Translations under genes and position numbers: made by a program
The notes under the pieces: generated by a model
Seen by the model: only the letters and a program-made list of their open reading frames with translations
Told to the model about the DNA's origin: nothing
Databases searched by the model: none
NCBI RefSeq assembly: GCF_027257975.1
Contig: NZ_JANZKX010000007.1
Coordinates: 324,692-388,691 of the forward strand
Source of the DNA: Pelomonas sp. BJYL3
GTDB lineage: Bacteria; Pseudomonadota; Gammaproteobacteria; Burkholderiales; Burkholderiaceae_C
Length of the DNA stretch: 64,000 nucleotides
Reading direction: 5' to 3'
In this document: positions 18,453 to 26,828 of the stretch, in pieces
Layout: each line of letters starts with the position of its first letter
How positions within the stretch are numbered: the first letter of the stretch is position 1

Positions 18453-19397
18453 TCACCAGCGCTTGCTGCTGAGCTCCTCGAAGATCTCGCCGTAGATGCG
18501 GTAGCGCGAGGCGCTGATCTCGCCGGCTTCCAGCGCCGCCCGCACGCCGCAGCCCGGCTCGTGCAGATGGGTGCAGTTGTAGAAGCGGCAGCCGCCGGCG
18601 TGCTGGCGCAGATCCGGCATGAGCAGCGGCAGCTGGGCCGGCTCGATCTGGCGCAGGCCGAATTCCTGGAAGCCCGGTGAATCGATCAGGGCGGTCTCGC
18701 GGGCGGCGTCCATCCAGTACCACTGGGTCGTGGTGGTGGTGTGCCGGCCTGAGTTGAGGGCCTGGGAGATGTCACCCACCTGGGCCTGGGCATCGGGGAT
18801 CAGCAGATTGATCAGCGTGCTCTTGCCGGTGCCGCTGGGGCCCAGCACGAAAGTGCGCTTGCCCTGCAGCCATGGCTTCAGCGCCTCGGCCGAGGCTTCG
18901 GGCGATTCGCGCAGGGCCAGCTCCATCACGGTGAGGCCCATGTCCCGGTAAGGCTGCAGGCGCTCGCGCTGGGCGGCCACGCCGGGCAGGTCGGTCTTGT
19001 TGAGGGCCACGCGCGCGCTGATGCCCGCGCTCTCGGCCGCGATGAGGGCCCGCGCCAGCTGCGATTCCGAGAACACCGGCTCCACCGCCACCAGCACCAG
19101 CAGCTGGTCCAGGTTGGCGGCGAAGCTCTTGGTCTTCCATTCGTCCTGACGGAAGAGCAGGTTGCGGCGCGGCTCCACGGCCTCGATCACGCCTTCGTCG
19201 ACACTGGCCTCGGCCCAGCGGACCTGGTCCCCCACCACGCAGTCGCTCTTCTTGCCGCGCGGATGACAGACGCGGCGGCGGCCCTCGCTGTCTTCGACGA
19301 TGTAGTGCCGGCCATGACCGCGCACCACCAGGCCCAGGTCCAGCCCGGCTCCGCGCTTGTCGGGCGCGGCGCCACCCTTGAATCGGCCACCGCTCAC
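18453..19397 (-). CDS. rsgA: Ribosome small subunit-dependent GTPase A
   Basis: 314-residue GTPase acting late in 30S subunit maturation. It shows the circularly permuted order of GTPase motifs: G4 NKTD, then G1 GPSGTGKS and G3 DSPGF. An N-terminal OB-fold (about 20-80) and a C-terminal zinc knuckle (C-x6-C-x-H-x5-C in CRFYNCTHLHEPGC) complete the family architecture. It starts with GTG at 19397, overlapping the phhB stop by 3 bases (GTGA), so it is translationally coupled. Confidence 0.95.
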   Translation of the reverse strand: MSGGRFKGGAAPDKRGAGLDLGLVVRGHGRHYIVEDSEGRRRVCHPRGKKSDCVVGDQVRWAEASVDEGVIEAVEPRRNLLFRQDEWKTKSFAANLDQLLVLVAVEPVFSESQLARALIAAESAGISARVALNKTDLPGVAAQRERLQPYRDMGLTVMELALRESPEASAEALKPWLQGKRTFVLGPSGTGKSTLINLLIPDAQAQVGDISQALNSGRHTTTTTQWYWMDAARETALIDSPGFQEFGLRQIEPAQLPLLMPDLRQHAGGCRFYNCTHLHEPGCGVRAALEAGEISASRYRIYGEIFEELSSKRW

Positions 19398-19723
19398 GGC
19401 TGGGCCTCGGGCAGGGCGCTGACCTGGGCGGCGCAGATGAAGTCGTTCACGCTGAGCCCCTGCACCGAGTGCGTGCTGAAGCTGACCGTGGCCACGTTGT
19501 AGCTGAGCACCATGTCCGGGTGGTGGTCCTGCGCATGGGCGATCTCGGCCACCGCGTTGGCGAAGGCCATGACCTGGTAGTAGTTGTCGAAGACGTAGCG
19601 GCGGGCGATGGCCTTGTGGGTCGCGTCAGGCAGCCAGCCGGGGACCTGGGCCAGCCAGTCGCCGAGTTCGGCCTCGGGCAGGGCGGTGGACTGGGGGGCG
19701 CATTGGGCGAGCAGCAGGTTCAT
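19394..19723 (-). CDS. phhB: 4a-hydroxytetrahydrobiopterin dehydratase
   Basis: 109-residue pterin-4a-carbinolamine dehydratase, which regenerates the pterin cofactor of aromatic amino acid hydroxylases. The active-site signature is present as DHHPDM, with WLPDATHKAIARRY before it. No phenylalanine hydroxylase is in the window; the enzyme may also serve molybdopterin metabolism, as proposed for some homologues. Its start codon overlaps the M48 protease stop (ATGA) and its own stop overlaps the rsgA start. Confidence 0.9.
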   Translation of the reverse strand: MNLLLAQCAPQSTALPEAELGDWLAQVPGWLPDATHKAIARRYVFDNYYQVMAFANAVAEIAHAQDHHPDMVLSYNVATVSFSTHSVQGLSVNDFICAAQVSALPEAQP

Positions 19724-21048
19724 GCGGTGCGGGGGCTGAGGCGTTCGATGGCGGCCAGGCGTTCGCTGGCCGGGGGGTGGGAATAGTAGAAGCCGGCGTA
19801 GACCGGATCCGGGGTCAGGGTGCCGGCATTGTCCTCGTGCAGCTTGAGCAGGGCGTTGCTGAGGTCCCGGCCGCTGGACTGGGCGCAGGCGTAGGCGTCT
19901 GCCTGGAACTCGTCGCGCCGCGAGAGCTGGGCGGCGAGGGGCGTGAAGAAGAAGCTGAAGACCGGCAGCACCAGCAGGAAGAGCAGCAGGGCCAGGGCGT
20001 CGTTCGGCGCGGCCATGTTGGGCTGCACCCCCAGGCCCAGGTAGAAGCCCACCTGGGTGCTCAGCCAGCCCAGCAGGGCGAAGCCCAGCAGGCTCAGGGC
20101 GAAGGCGCCGACCATGCGCTTGAGCACGTGCCGGTGCTTGAAGTGGCCCAGCTCGTGCGCCAGCACGGCCTCCACCTCGCCGGGGTGCAGGCGCTGGAGC
20201 AGGGTGTCGAAGAAGACCACCCGCTTGGCCGCACCGATGCCGGTGAAGTAGGCGTTGCCATGTGCCGAGCGCCGGCTGCCGTCCATCACGAAGAGGCCCT
20301 TGGCCGCGAAGCCGCAGCGCGCCATCAGGGCCTCGACGCGGCCCTTGAGCAGATCGTCCTGCAGGGGCTCGAACTTGTTGAACATCGGGGCGATGACCGT
20401 GGGGTACAGCACCATGATCAGCAGGTTGAAGCCCACCCAGGCGCCCCAGGCCCACAGCCACCACATCGGGCCGGCCGTGCCCATCAGCCACAGAATCAGC
20501 GCGGCGATGGGCAGGCCGATCAGCGCGCCCACCCCCACGCCCTTGACCATGTCGGCGACGTACAGCGCCAGCGTGGTGCGGTTGAAGCCGAAGCGCTGCT
20601 CCAGGCGGAAGGTGTGATAGAGCGACAGCGGCAGGTCCAGCAGCCCGCCGATGAGCGTGAAGGCCGTCAGCAGGGCCAGCTGGTAGGCCAGGGGGCCGAA
20701 GCGCTGCAGGGTGTGGTCTTGCACCCATTCATTGAGGGCGTTGAGCCCGCCCAGCAGCGTCCAGCCGATCAGCAGGGCGCTGGAGATGGCGAGGCTCAGC
20801 ATGCCGAAGGCCGTGTTGGCCGCGGTGTAGTCGGCAGCCTTTTGGTGGGCCGCCAGCGGCACGCTGGCAGCAAAGGCGGGCGGCACGGCGCCGCGGTGCT
20901 GGCGCACATGGCGCACCTGGCGGCTGGCCAGCCAGAGCTTGAGCAGCAGGCTCAGGGCCAGGGCGGCGGCGAGCAGGGTGCTCATCAGCGGCGCCGGCAG
21001 GGGCGGCAGCCAGGCTTGCAGCGGGGAGGACAGGGCGGCAGTTTGCAT
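19720..21048 (-). CDS. M48 family membrane zinc metalloprotease (Ste24-like)
   Basis: 442-residue integral membrane protease with several hydrophobic helices and the zinc motif HELGH (298-302) followed by FKHRH; the third zinc ligand is in [11 protein letters not shown]. The arrangement matches CAAX prenyl protease/Ste24-like bacterial members, probably handling damaged or misfolded envelope proteins (inference). The ATG at 21048 begins MQTAALSS; the longer upstream frame runs antisense through orn and is rejected. First gene of the coupled trio with phhB and rsgA, divergent from orn. Confidence 0.88.
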   Translation of the reverse strand: MQTAALSSPLQAWLPPLPAPLMSTLLAAALALSLLLKLWLASRQVRHVRQHRGAVPPAFAASVPLAAHQKAADYTAANTAFGMLSLAISSALLIGWTLLGGLNALNEWVQDHTLQRFGPLAYQLALLTAFTLIGGLLDLPLSLYHTFRLEQRFGFNRTTLALYVADMVKGVGVGALIGLPIAALILWLMGTAGPMWWLWAWGAWVGFNLLIMVLYPTVIAPMFNKFEPLQDDLLKGRVEALMARCGFAAKGLFVMDGSRRSAHGNAYFTGIGAAKRVVFFDTLLQRLHPGEVEAVLAHELGHFKHRHVLKRMVGAFALSLLGFALLGWLSTQVGFYLGLGVQPNMAAPNDALALLLFLLVLPVFSFFFTPLAAQLSRRDEFQADAYACAQSSGRDLSNALLKLHEDNAGTLTPDPVYAGFYYSHPPASERLAAIERLSPRTA

Positions 21049-21118
21049 GGCGCCAAGTGTAGGCCTGCGACAATGGCGGCTTGCCCTTTTCGGCCCCAGC
21101 TTCATTCCCGTACACACC

Positions 21119-21700
21119 ATGAGCGACACCACCGGCACCCCCGACGCACCCCTGCTGCCCATCAGCGACCAGAACCTGATCTGGATCGACCTGGAGATGA
21201 CCGGCCTATACCCCGACCGCGACCGCATCATCGAGGTGGCCGTGGTGGTCACGGATCCGCACCTGACCGTGCGCGTCGAGGGCCCGGTCTTCGCCATCCA
21301 CCAGACCGACGAGACGCTGGACAAGATGGACGCCTGGAACAAGGGCACCCACGGCAAGAGCGGCCTGATCGACCGCGTCAAGGCCTCCACCATCTCGGAG
21401 GACGAGGCCGCCGCGCAGACCATCGCCTTCCTGAAGCAGTACGTGCCCGCCGGCAAGTCGCCCATGTGTGGCAACAGCATCTGCCAGGACCGCCGTTTCC
21501 TCGCCAACTACATGCCCACGCTGGAAGACTTCTTCCACTACCGCAACCTGGACGTGTCCACGCTCAAGGAGCTGGCCCGCCGCTGGAAGCCCGGCATCAT
21601 CGAGGGTTTCAAGAAGGCCCAGGCCCACACCGCGCTGGCCGACATCCACGAGTCCATCGACGAGCTGGCCTACTACCGCACGCACCTGCTGAACGTCTGA
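21119..21700 (+). CDS. orn: Oligoribonuclease
   Basis: 193-residue DEDD-family 3'-5' exoribonuclease that degrades 2-5-nt RNAs, including the linear pGpG product of cyclic di-GMP breakdown. The first motif is WIDLEMTGL, with further acidic residues in NSICQDRRF and the [14 protein letters not shown] end. Length is typical of the family. A -10-like GACAAT lies at 21069-21074, 45 bp before the ATG. Divergent from the M48 protease gene. Confidence 0.95.
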   Translation: MSDTTGTPDAPLLPISDQNLIWIDLEMTGLYPDRDRIIEVAVVVTDPHLTVRVEGPVFAIHQTDETLDKMDAWNKGTHGKSGLIDRVKASTISEDEAAAQTIAFLKQYVPAGKSPMCGNSICQDRRFLANYMPTLEDFFHYRNLDVSTLKELARRWKPGIIEGFKKAQAHTALADIHESIDELAYYRTHLLNV

Positions 21701-21719
21701 GTCCCTGGGCGACCCTGCC

Positions 21720-23537
21720 GTGTCCACGATGACGGCCCCCCTGCGCCCGGAGCAGATCCTGGCCGCCTTCGACTTCCCCCGCCACCCGCTGGCCCGGGAA
21801 GACGGCGAGCGTCTGCGCGGGGTCTGGACCACGCCTCCCGCGCGCTGGCTGCGCGCCCGCTCACCGGATGAGCTGCCCGCCGTGATCGCCGCCGCCGAGC
21901 AGGCTGCCCGGGAGGGCGCCTGGGTGCTGGGCGGCCTGCGTTACGAGGCCGCGTCGGCCCTGGACGCCAAGCTGGCTCACCATGCCAGCGCGGCGCCGCT
22001 GGCCGAGTTCGCCGTCTACGAGCAGGCCCCCGAGCCCTGGCCCGCGCTGCGCTGCTACACGGGCGCGATGGACTGGGCGGACAGCCAGCCCGCGGCGGAC
22101 GAGGCCGCGCAGGTCGAGCGCATCCGCGAATGGATACGTGCCGGCGACTGCTACCAGGTCAACCTCACCACGCGCCTGCGCCCGCAGGGCACGGCCCCGG
22201 ACCTGGCGGCGCTCTTCCTGGCCCTGCACGCCGCCCAGCCGGGGGGCTTCGCGCTGTTCCTGCGCGAGGCGGGCGCGGCCAGCGTGTCCCCCGAACTCTT
22301 CTTCGACTGGCGCCCCGTGCCCGAGGCGCCGGACGGCACGCGCAGCTGGCTGCTCTCGGCCCAGCCCATGAAGGGCACGGCGCCGCGCGGCGCCGACGTG
22401 GTCGAGGATGAGGCCGCGCAGGCCCACCTGCGCACCAGCCCCAAGGAGCGCGCCGAGAACCTGATGATCGTGGACCTGCTGCGCAATGACATCAGCCGCG
22501 TGGCCCAGGTCGGCAGCGTGCGCGTGCCGAGGCTGTTCGAGCTGATCGCCTTGCCCACGGTCTGGCAGATGGTGTCCAGCGTCAGCGCCGTCACCCGGGC
22601 CAGCGTGCGCCTGCTGGACGTCTTCCGGGCGCTGTTCCCCTGCGGCTCGGTCACCGGGGCGCCCAAGATCCGCGCCATGCAGGTCATCCGGGACCTCGAG
22701 CCCGAGGCGCGGGGCTGGTACTGCGGTGCCCTGGGCCTGATCCAGCCGGGTGGCGTGGCCACCTTCAATGTGCCGATCCGAACCGTGGAAGCGGGCAGGG
22801 CGGGCCTGCAGTGCGGCATCGGCAGCGGCATCACCCTGGATTCCGAACCTGCTGCCGAGCTGGCCGAGTGGCGGGCCAAGACCCGCTTCCTGCTGCGTGC
22901 TGAGGCGCCCATCGAGGCCCTGGAGACCCTGCGCCTGGAGGCCGGCACCGTCACTCACCTGGAGCTGCACCTGGCGCGCCTGCAGCGCACGGCGCATCAC
23001 TTCGGCCTGCGCTGCAGGCTGGCCGAGGTGCGCCAGGCCCTGGCCGAGCTGGCCGCGCGGCAGCCCGAGGGCTGCTGGCGTGTGCGGCTGACGCTGCCCC
23101 GTGACGGGCAGTTGCAACTGGGCCTCCAGCCCTTGGGCGATACTCCAACCCCGGTGCCGCTGGAACTGGCCCGCCGACCCCTGCCTACGCGAGGGCCGCT
23201 GGCCGAGTATCTGCAGCACAAGACCACACGACGGGCCCACTACGAGGCCTTCGCACAGGACAAGACAGCAGCAGCCTTCGATGTGCTGCTGTGGAACGAA
23301 GACGAGGAACTGACGGAGTGCAGCTTCGGCAATATCGCACTCCAGATCGAGGGCCGCTGGCTGACGCCGCGCCTGGCCGCCGGGCTGCTGCCCGGCGTGC
23401 TGCGCGAAGCCATGCTGGCCCGCGGGCAGCTGCAGGAAGCACGGCTGCTCAAGTCAGACCTGGCGCGTGCCCAGGGACTGGCCTTTTTCAACAGCCTGCG
23501 GGGTTGGTGCCCTGCAGTGCTGATTTCCGAACCCTGA
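21720..23537 (+). CDS. pabB: Aminodeoxychorismate synthase I fused to aminodeoxychorismate lyase (PabB-PabC)
   Basis: 605-residue bifunctional folate enzyme. Residues of about 110-385 form the chorismate-binding domain: catalytic lysine in QPMKGTAPRG, plus PKERAENLMIVDLLRND and FPCGSVTGAPK. Residues of about 390-605 are a class IV aminotransferase domain (PabC type) with the PLP region near HKTTRRAHYEAF and ECSFGNIAL. Together they convert chorismate, with ammonia from a separate PabA, to 4-aminobenzoate. Starts possible at GTG 21720 or ATG 21729. It lies 19 bp after orn and may share its transcript. Confidence 0.9.
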   Translation: MSTMTAPLRPEQILAAFDFPRHPLAREDGERLRGVWTTPPARWLRARSPDELPAVIAAAEQAAREGAWVLGGLRYEAASALDAKLAHHASAAPLAEFAVYEQAPEPWPALRCYTGAMDWADSQPAADEAAQVERIREWIRAGDCYQVNLTTRLRPQGTAPDLAALFLALHAAQPGGFALFLREAGAASVSPELFFDWRPVPEAPDGTRSWLLSAQPMKGTAPRGADVVEDEAAQAHLRTSPKERAENLMIVDLLRNDISRVAQVGSVRVPRLFELIALPTVWQMVSSVSAVTRASVRLLDVFRALFPCGSVTGAPKIRAMQVIRDLEPEARGWYCGALGLIQPGGVATFNVPIRTVEAGRAGLQCGIGSGITLDSEPAAELAEWRAKTRFLLRAEAPIEALETLRLEAGTVTHLELHLARLQRTAHHFGLRCRLAEVRQALAELAARQPEGCWRVRLTLPRDGQLQLGLQPLGDTPTPVPLELARRPLPTRGPLAEYLQHKTTRRAHYEAFAQDKTAAAFDVLLWNEDEELTECSFGNIALQIEGRWLTPRLAAGLLPGVLREAMLARGQLQEARLLKSDLARAQGLAFFNSLRGWCPAVLISEP

Positions 23538-23579
23538 ATTCATCGGGGCGGCCCTCGAGGCCTGTCCCGTCCCCATCCC

Positions 23580-26327
23580 ATGGCAACTAGCAAGACCCCG
23601 CGGCGCAAGGCCGCCCCAGAAGCCGCCGCCGAACCGGTGGCAGCCAAGAAGAAGCCGGCGGCAAAGACCGCCAAGGCGGTGACGGCCGAGAAGCCAGCCA
23701 AGGCAGCGAAGGCTGTCAAGGCCGTGGCCGCCAAGCCTGTGGCCACAAAGCGCCCCGCCGCCAAGGCGGCAGCCGCCGAAGCGCCGGCGGTGAAGAAGGT
23801 CGCTGCCAAGAAGGCAGTGAGCAAGCCCGCCGTCGTGAAGAAGGCCGCGGCCAAGGCTGCCGAGGCATCCGCGGTGAAGGCGCCGGGCAAGGTGGCGGCC
23901 AAGACGGCCACCAAGGCCACCACCAAGGCCACCACCAAGACGGCCACCAAGACGGCCGCCAAGGCCGCTGAGAAAGCACCTGCCAAGGCGGTCAAGAAGA
24001 CGGTCAGGACGGCAGTGAAGGCAGCCGTGATGGCGGCCGAGCCCGCCGTTGAAAAGACGGCGGTCGCCCCGGCGGCCAAGACCAGCCGCAAGAAGGCGGC
24101 GGCGCCTGAGGCGGCGGTTGAAGCCCGGAGCAGCCGGCCGGCACGCAGCCGCAAGAGCGTCGAGCCTGAAGTGCCTGACGTGACTGAAGCGCCGGCAACC
24201 GAGGCCGTCCAGCCCGTCCGCAAGACCCGCAAGGGCAGCGCACCGGCCGTCGCAGCGCCGGTGGCGGCGCTGGTCGCCGAGGTTGCGGCTGCGCTGGAAG
24301 AGCCCGCCGCGCCCGCTGCCCGCAAGCGCGGCAAGGCCGCCGCGGTGGCGGCTGCCGAGACGCCAGAGGTGGTCGAGGCCGTCAAGCCGGCCCGCAAGAC
24401 CCGGCCCTCCAAGAAGGCGCCGGTGATCGAGGCCGACGAGGCTGACATCGCCGAGCCCGGCATCGAAGACACCGTGGCGCCCCAGGGCCCCGGCTGGCAG
24501 TGGCACAAGCCGCAGCCGGGCCTGTTCGGCAGTTATGCCGTCCAGGATGCCGACGGCACCCCGCTGGCTGCGCTGGACCTGCAGGGTGGCGTCGGCCACT
24601 ACCGCTGCGACTGCGCGGAGTTCCAGGACAGCGAGGAGGGCGCCTGCGCCCATGGCCAGTGGCTGATCGAGCAGCTGTCCGCCGCCCGTGAGGGGCAGGC
24701 CGGCAGGCTGGCAGCGGGCCCCGAGACGCCGTGGAGCGAGCTGAGCCTCAGCGCCGGCTGGGAGCGCCGCCTGGTCTGGCGCCTGGGCCAGGGGGCCAGC
24801 CAGGCCCTGCGCCAGCTGGCCGAGGATTGGGCGGACGAGCAAGGCCGCTTCATCGCGCCGCTGGAGGGTCAGGTCTTGCCTGCGCTGCTGCAGGCCGCTG
24901 CGGCCGAAGGGCATGAACTGCGCGTGGGCGCCGAGGTCTGGCAGCAGTTGGCCCTGGCGGCCGATGCGGGCGATCGGGTCGAACGCCTGGCCCAGGCCTT
25001 CGAGCAGGGCCTGGCCTCGGCGGCCCTGCACGCGCTGGTCCGCACGCCGCTGCCCGAGATGCAGTGGGAGGCGGCGCTGTTCGCCGTCTGCGCGGGGCGT
25101 GCCATCCTGGCGGATGAGTCTCCGCTGCCCCAGCGCCCGTCCGCCATCGTTGCGGCGCAGCTGTGGCAGTCGCACTTCGGCGTCGGCACCGTGGCCATCG
25201 TGGCCCCGGCGGGCCTGCATGAAGCCTGGCGTGCGGACGTCGCTCGCCTGCTGGGTGCCTGGCCGGCCGGCTGGACGCTGAGCGCGCCGACGGACCTGGC
25301 GCCGGCGGCCGGCTGCGAGCTGCTGATCGTCGATGCCATCGACGCCTTGGGGGACGCACTGCCGGCCCTGCGCCAGCTGGGCGCCTCGCATCTGATCCTC
25401 CTGGCGCACCGGGAGCTGCTGGGCAGCGCGCTGCTGACCCCGCTGGTGGCCTGGATCGACGAGGCCCGCCGCGGCCCCTATGCCAGCCTGCGCCGCCTCG
25501 GCGCCGACGCCGGCAAGCGCCAGCAGCGCGAGCTGCTGGAGGCCGTGATGCTGGCCCGTCGCCGTCGTGACTTGGCCGCCGGCCTGCCGGCCCAGCTGCT
25601 GACGCACTGGGTGCGCGTGCCGGCCCAGGACTGCGCCGGCCTGACGCTGGACGCGGCCGATGTGCAGACCCTGCAGGCCCTGCACCAGCGCTGGTCCCGC
25701 CTGGGCAGCCTCTCGGCCGGCGAGCAGCTGCAGCTGCAGCAGGCCCTGCTGCGCCTGCGCCAGGGGCAGTCCGAGCGCATGGGCGAGGCCCGCGCCGCGG
25801 CGCTCGTGCGCCTGCTGCCGGACCTGGTGCCGGGCCGCGCCGAACGCGTGGTGGTCTTCGCCCAGCATGACGCGGCCCTGCGTCCGCTGGCGCTGGCGCT
25901 GCAGGCGCTGGGCCTGCCGCTGGCCAATCTGCGCCAGCACCAGAGCGCCGAGGTGCGCGCCATGGAGCTGCAGGCCTGGGCCGAGGGCGAGGCCAGCGTG
26001 CTGCTGGCCACCGATGCCGCCTGCGCGGGCCTGGACCTGCGCCAGCCCGGCAGCGTGCTCGTGCATGCCGACCTCAGCTGGAACCCGGCCCTGATGAGCG
26101 AGCGCCTGGAGCGCCTGAGCACCGAGGGCGCCAGCGTGCCGGCCTGGGCCCTGGTGCTGGAGGCGGGCTTTGATCCCGCCCAGCTCGGGGCCCATGCACA
26201 GGAGGCCTCCCTGCCTTCGGGCCTGCAGGACGGCGAGGCCGGGGCCATCCCCTTCCTGGCTGGCACCGACCTTGCGGCCTTCATGGCTGCCGTGGGTCGG
26301 GCCCTGGACCTGCTCAGAACCGCCTGA
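23580..26327 (+). CDS. Histone-H1-like tail + SWIM zinc finger + degenerate SNF2 helicase
   Basis: 915 residues in three parts. Residues 1-285 are Lys/Ala/Pro-rich, with repeats such as KKAAAKAAE and ATKATTK, resembling bacterial histone H1-like proteins. At 343-358 is a SWIM-type zinc finger, C-x-C-x10-C-x-H. Residues of about 490-900 follow the SNF2/RapA layout: ILADE at 509-513 aligns with the Walker A strand but GLGKT is replaced by SPLPQRPS; VAPAGLHEAW matches motif Ia; the DEAH site is reduced to VDAID (near 585). In lobe 2, LLATDAACAGLDL (808) and DLSWNPALMSERLERL (W834) match motifs V and VI with the arginine fingers lost. ATPase activity is therefore unlikely; a DNA-binding or nucleoid-structuring role is inference. 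Possible internal duplication of Thr-Lys units at DNA level near 23905-23960. Confidence 0.8.
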   Translation: MATSKTPRRKAAPEAAAEPVAAKKKPAAKTAKAVTAEKPAKAAKAVKAVAAKPVATKRPAAKAAAAEAPAVKKVAAKKAVSKPAVVKKAAAKAAEASAVKAPGKVAAKTATKATTKATTKTATKTAAKAAEKAPAKAVKKTVRTAVKAAVMAAEPAVEKTAVAPAAKTSRKKAAAPEAAVEARSSRPARSRKSVEPEVPDVTEAPATEAVQPVRKTRKGSAPAVAAPVAALVAEVAAALEEPAAPAARKRGKAAAVAAAETPEVVEAVKPARKTRPSKKAPVIEADEADIAEPGIEDTVAPQGPGWQWHKPQPGLFGSYAVQDADGTPLAALDLQGGVGHYRCDCAEFQDSEEGACAHGQWLIEQLSAAREGQAGRLAAGPETPWSELSLSAGWERRLVWRLGQGASQALRQLAEDWADEQGRFIAPLEGQVLPALLQAAAAEGHELRVGAEVWQQLALAADAGDRVERLAQAFEQGLASAALHALVRTPLPEMQWEAALFAVCAGRAILADESPLPQRPSAIVAAQLWQSHFGVGTVAIVAPAGLHEAWRADVARLLGAWPAGWTLSAPTDLAPAAGCELLIVDAIDALGDALPALRQLGASHLILLAHRELLGSALLTPLVAWIDEARRGPYASLRRLGADAGKRQQRELLEAVMLARRRRDLAAGLPAQLLTHWVRVPAQDCAGLTLDAADVQTLQALHQRWSRLGSLSAGEQLQLQQALLRLRQGQSERMGEARAAALVRLLPDLVPGRAERVVVFAQHDAALRPLALALQALGLPLANLRQHQSAEVRAMELQAWAEGEASVLLATDAACAGLDLRQPGSVLVHADLSWNPALMSERLERLSTEGASVPAWALVLEAGFDPAQLGAHAQEASLPSGLQDGEAGAIPFLAGTDLAAFMAAVGRALDLLRTA

Positions 26328-26401
26328 TCGTCTGATGAGCCGACCCTGCTCGCCTGGAGGCGTGCGGGGCCGTGCCGAACGGCAGGAAATCACGCTGCCA
26401 C

Positions 26402-26431
26402 CGCCCCGTCTGCCCTGCGGCCGACGGGGCG
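26402..26431 (+). terminator. GC hairpin after the SNF2-like gene
   Basis: 9-bp perfect stem CGCCCCGTC / GACGGGGCG with a 12-nt loop, 75 bp after the stop and directly before the next promoter. It lacks a T-run, so it may be a weak or factor-dependent terminator. Confidence 0.35.
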
Positions 26432-26432
26432 C

Positions 26433-26462
26433 TTGGCTATTCCGTGAAAACCCTGGTATGAT
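26433..26462 (+). promoter_or_regulatory. Sigma-70 promoter of the DEAD-box helicase gene
   Basis: TTGGCT (26433-26438), 18-bp spacer, TATGAT (26457-26462). Transcription would begin near 26469, leaving an untranslated leader of about 360 nt before the helicase ATG. Confidence 0.6.
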
Positions 26463-26828
26463 CGCGGTCTCACTGCAGCAGGGTTGTACAGGGCCCGGGC
26501 AGTGTTTCGTACGTCTCCTCTGACCTTGTCCGGCAGCCTCTCTTCATCACTTCGATGCAAGCGTGGTGCCCGACGCCCTCGGGTACGGTCGGCGGCGATG
26601 CCGTCGCTTTGACTGTGACCCCGACGCCGCACCGGCTCCAGAGCTCAAGCCTCTTTCTCTGCTTGGCAGACCCTGATGGTCTTGCACGCCCGGTGTACGA
26701 CGTGAATCGTCTTCCAGCGACTCGACCTTGACCGCGGCATACCGGCTTCAACTATGCCTGCTGCGGTCGCATGTCTTGCGCCTGCCTTTTCGAGGCAGAC
26801 GCCGGGCATGGCTTTGCAGAAAGAAATC
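26463..26828 (+). promoter_or_regulatory. Long untranslated leader of the DEAD-box helicase mRNA
   Basis: About 365 bp with no credible coding frame and less codon-like composition than its surroundings. A hairpin at 26778-26802 (nine of ten pairs, around CTGCCT / AGGCAG) lies 26 nt before the start codon. I could not assign it to a known RNA family. Long leaders on DEAD-box helicase and cold-shock mRNAs elsewhere mediate autoregulation; that role here is inference. Confidence 0.4.

Noticed and set aside
19720..21507. The 595-codon version of the M48 protease gene
   Set aside because: The extra N-terminal part is antisense to orn and not hydrophobic; the family start and spacing favour 21048.
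23600..24100. Repetitive DNA considered as a CRISPR-like or satellite array
   Set aside because: The periodicity is codon-based (Lys/Ala/Thr units) inside one open frame; there are no constant repeats with unique spacers.
26458..26523. A 21-codon frame at the start of the helicase leader, considered as a leader peptide
   Set aside because: Its ATG lies inside the -10 box and upstream of the predicted transcription start, so it would not be on the mRNA.
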